64,000 bases of DNA from NCBI RefSeq assembly GCF_000023285.1, contig NC_013162.1:2166001-2230000 (forward strand), written 5' to 3'. This stretch comes from Capnocytophaga ochracea DSM 7271. GTDB taxonomy: Bacteria; Bacteroidota; Bacteroidia; Flavobacteriales; Flavobacteriaceae. The translations under genes and the position numbers were made by a program. The notes under the pieces are model-generated. The model made no database searches and was not told the origin of the DNA. It saw only the letters and a list, made by a program, of their open reading frames with translations. This document shows, piece after piece, positions 63,755-64,000 of this stretch; position 1 is the stretch's first letter, and each line of letters starts with the position of its first letter.

Positions 63755-64000
63755 ATGAGAGTAGCAGTAGTAGGCGTTACCGGAATGGTAGGTAACGTGA
63801 TGTTAGAAGTACTTGCAGAACACAAATTTCCTGTAACCGAATTAATTCCCGTAGCATCAGAGAAGTCAGTAGGGAAGAAAATTACTTTTCAAGGAACTGA
63901 ATATACTGTGATAGGCTTACAACAAGCCGTATCGCTCAAACCCGATTTAGCTCTTTTTTCAGCAGGAGCTACCGTCTCTAAAGAATGGGCACCTAAGTTT
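63755..64000 (+). CDS. asd: Aspartate-semialdehyde dehydrogenase (3' end cut off)
   Basis: The first 82 codons of the gene run to the end of the window. The N-terminal NADP-binding loop VGVTGMVGNVMLEVLAEH, FPVTELIPVASEKSVGKKI, and LFSAGATVSKEWAPKF are the hallmarks of Asd, which makes aspartate semialdehyde for lysine/DAP, threonine and methionine. It follows the LysM gene by 19 bp. Confidence 0.93.
   Translation, partial: MRVAVVGVTGMVGNVMLEVLAEHKFPVTELIPVASEKSVGKKITFQGTEYTVIGLQQAVSLKPDLALFSAGATVSKEWAPKF

Overview
The window looks like core chromosome of a Capnocytophaga-like member of the Flavobacteriaceae (Bacteroidota). The evidence is the low GC content, the Bacteroidota promoter pattern TTG-N18-19-TAnnTTTG recurring upstream of genes, the gliding-motility lipoprotein GldI, a DUF4835/PorD-type protein, bacillithiol enzyme BshC, and a capA-capB pair of the kind described for the sulfonolipid capnine. 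I see no phage, plasmid, insertion sequence, CRISPR array, rRNA or tRNA. About 50 genes are supported. The first (methyltransferase) and last (asd) are cut by the window edges.

Layout. 1-2.3 kb: methyltransferase tail, then rplY and prs on the minus strand. 2.9-8.3 kb: outer-membrane operon (TonB-dependent receptor, DUF4876 lipoprotein, DUF6850 barrel). 8.9-11 kb: cysteine operon (cysE-cysK) behind a leader with a short ORF rich in Met/Cys codons and a terminator. 11-15 kb: S9 peptidase, membrane acyltransferase, DUF4199 protein. 15.8-24 kb: tripartite hybrid histidine kinase, nucleoside phosphorylase, small conserved protein, capA, capB, a GT2 glycosyltransferase, dgkA, an EamA transporter. 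24-31.5 kb: metG, YfcC-type carrier, rhomboid protease, AddB-like nuclease. 31.6-35.6 kb: sufS, bshC, an acidic small protein, rsmE. 35.9-46.6 kb: a long minus-strand run (RND pump, DUF4136 lipoprotein, polyprenyl synthase, recN, DUF4835 protein, ribB fused to a degenerate RibA-like domain, lipoprotein, HerA-like ATPase). 47-54 kb: murB, galM, nucleoid-associated protein, a TnpR-like protein, double-domain PPIase, gldI, nrnA. 54-64 kb: dnaK, clpB, purE-guaA, a LysM protein, asd.

Themes. Sulfur and thiol metabolism recurs: cysE-cysK, capA-capB, sufS and bshC. Cell-surface and gliding functions recur too: capnine lipid, gldI, the PorD-like protein, the TonB operon. The stress genes dnaK and clpB share a promoter-proximal block that resembles a sigma-54 promoter with a TGACA/TGTCA palindrome.

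The most striking non-coding content is (i) the cysE leader, which has every part of a Cys/Met-responsive transcription attenuator; (ii) the dnaK/clpB shared upstream block; and (iii) several families of intergenic repeats: 11-bp-period TTCGTC arrays with a 55-bp higher-order unit, CTTTGGCAAAGTT hairpins just 3' of genes, and a family carrying TATAAGCTTCC tandem units. All statements come from reading the sequence by eye; no database search or folding program was run.
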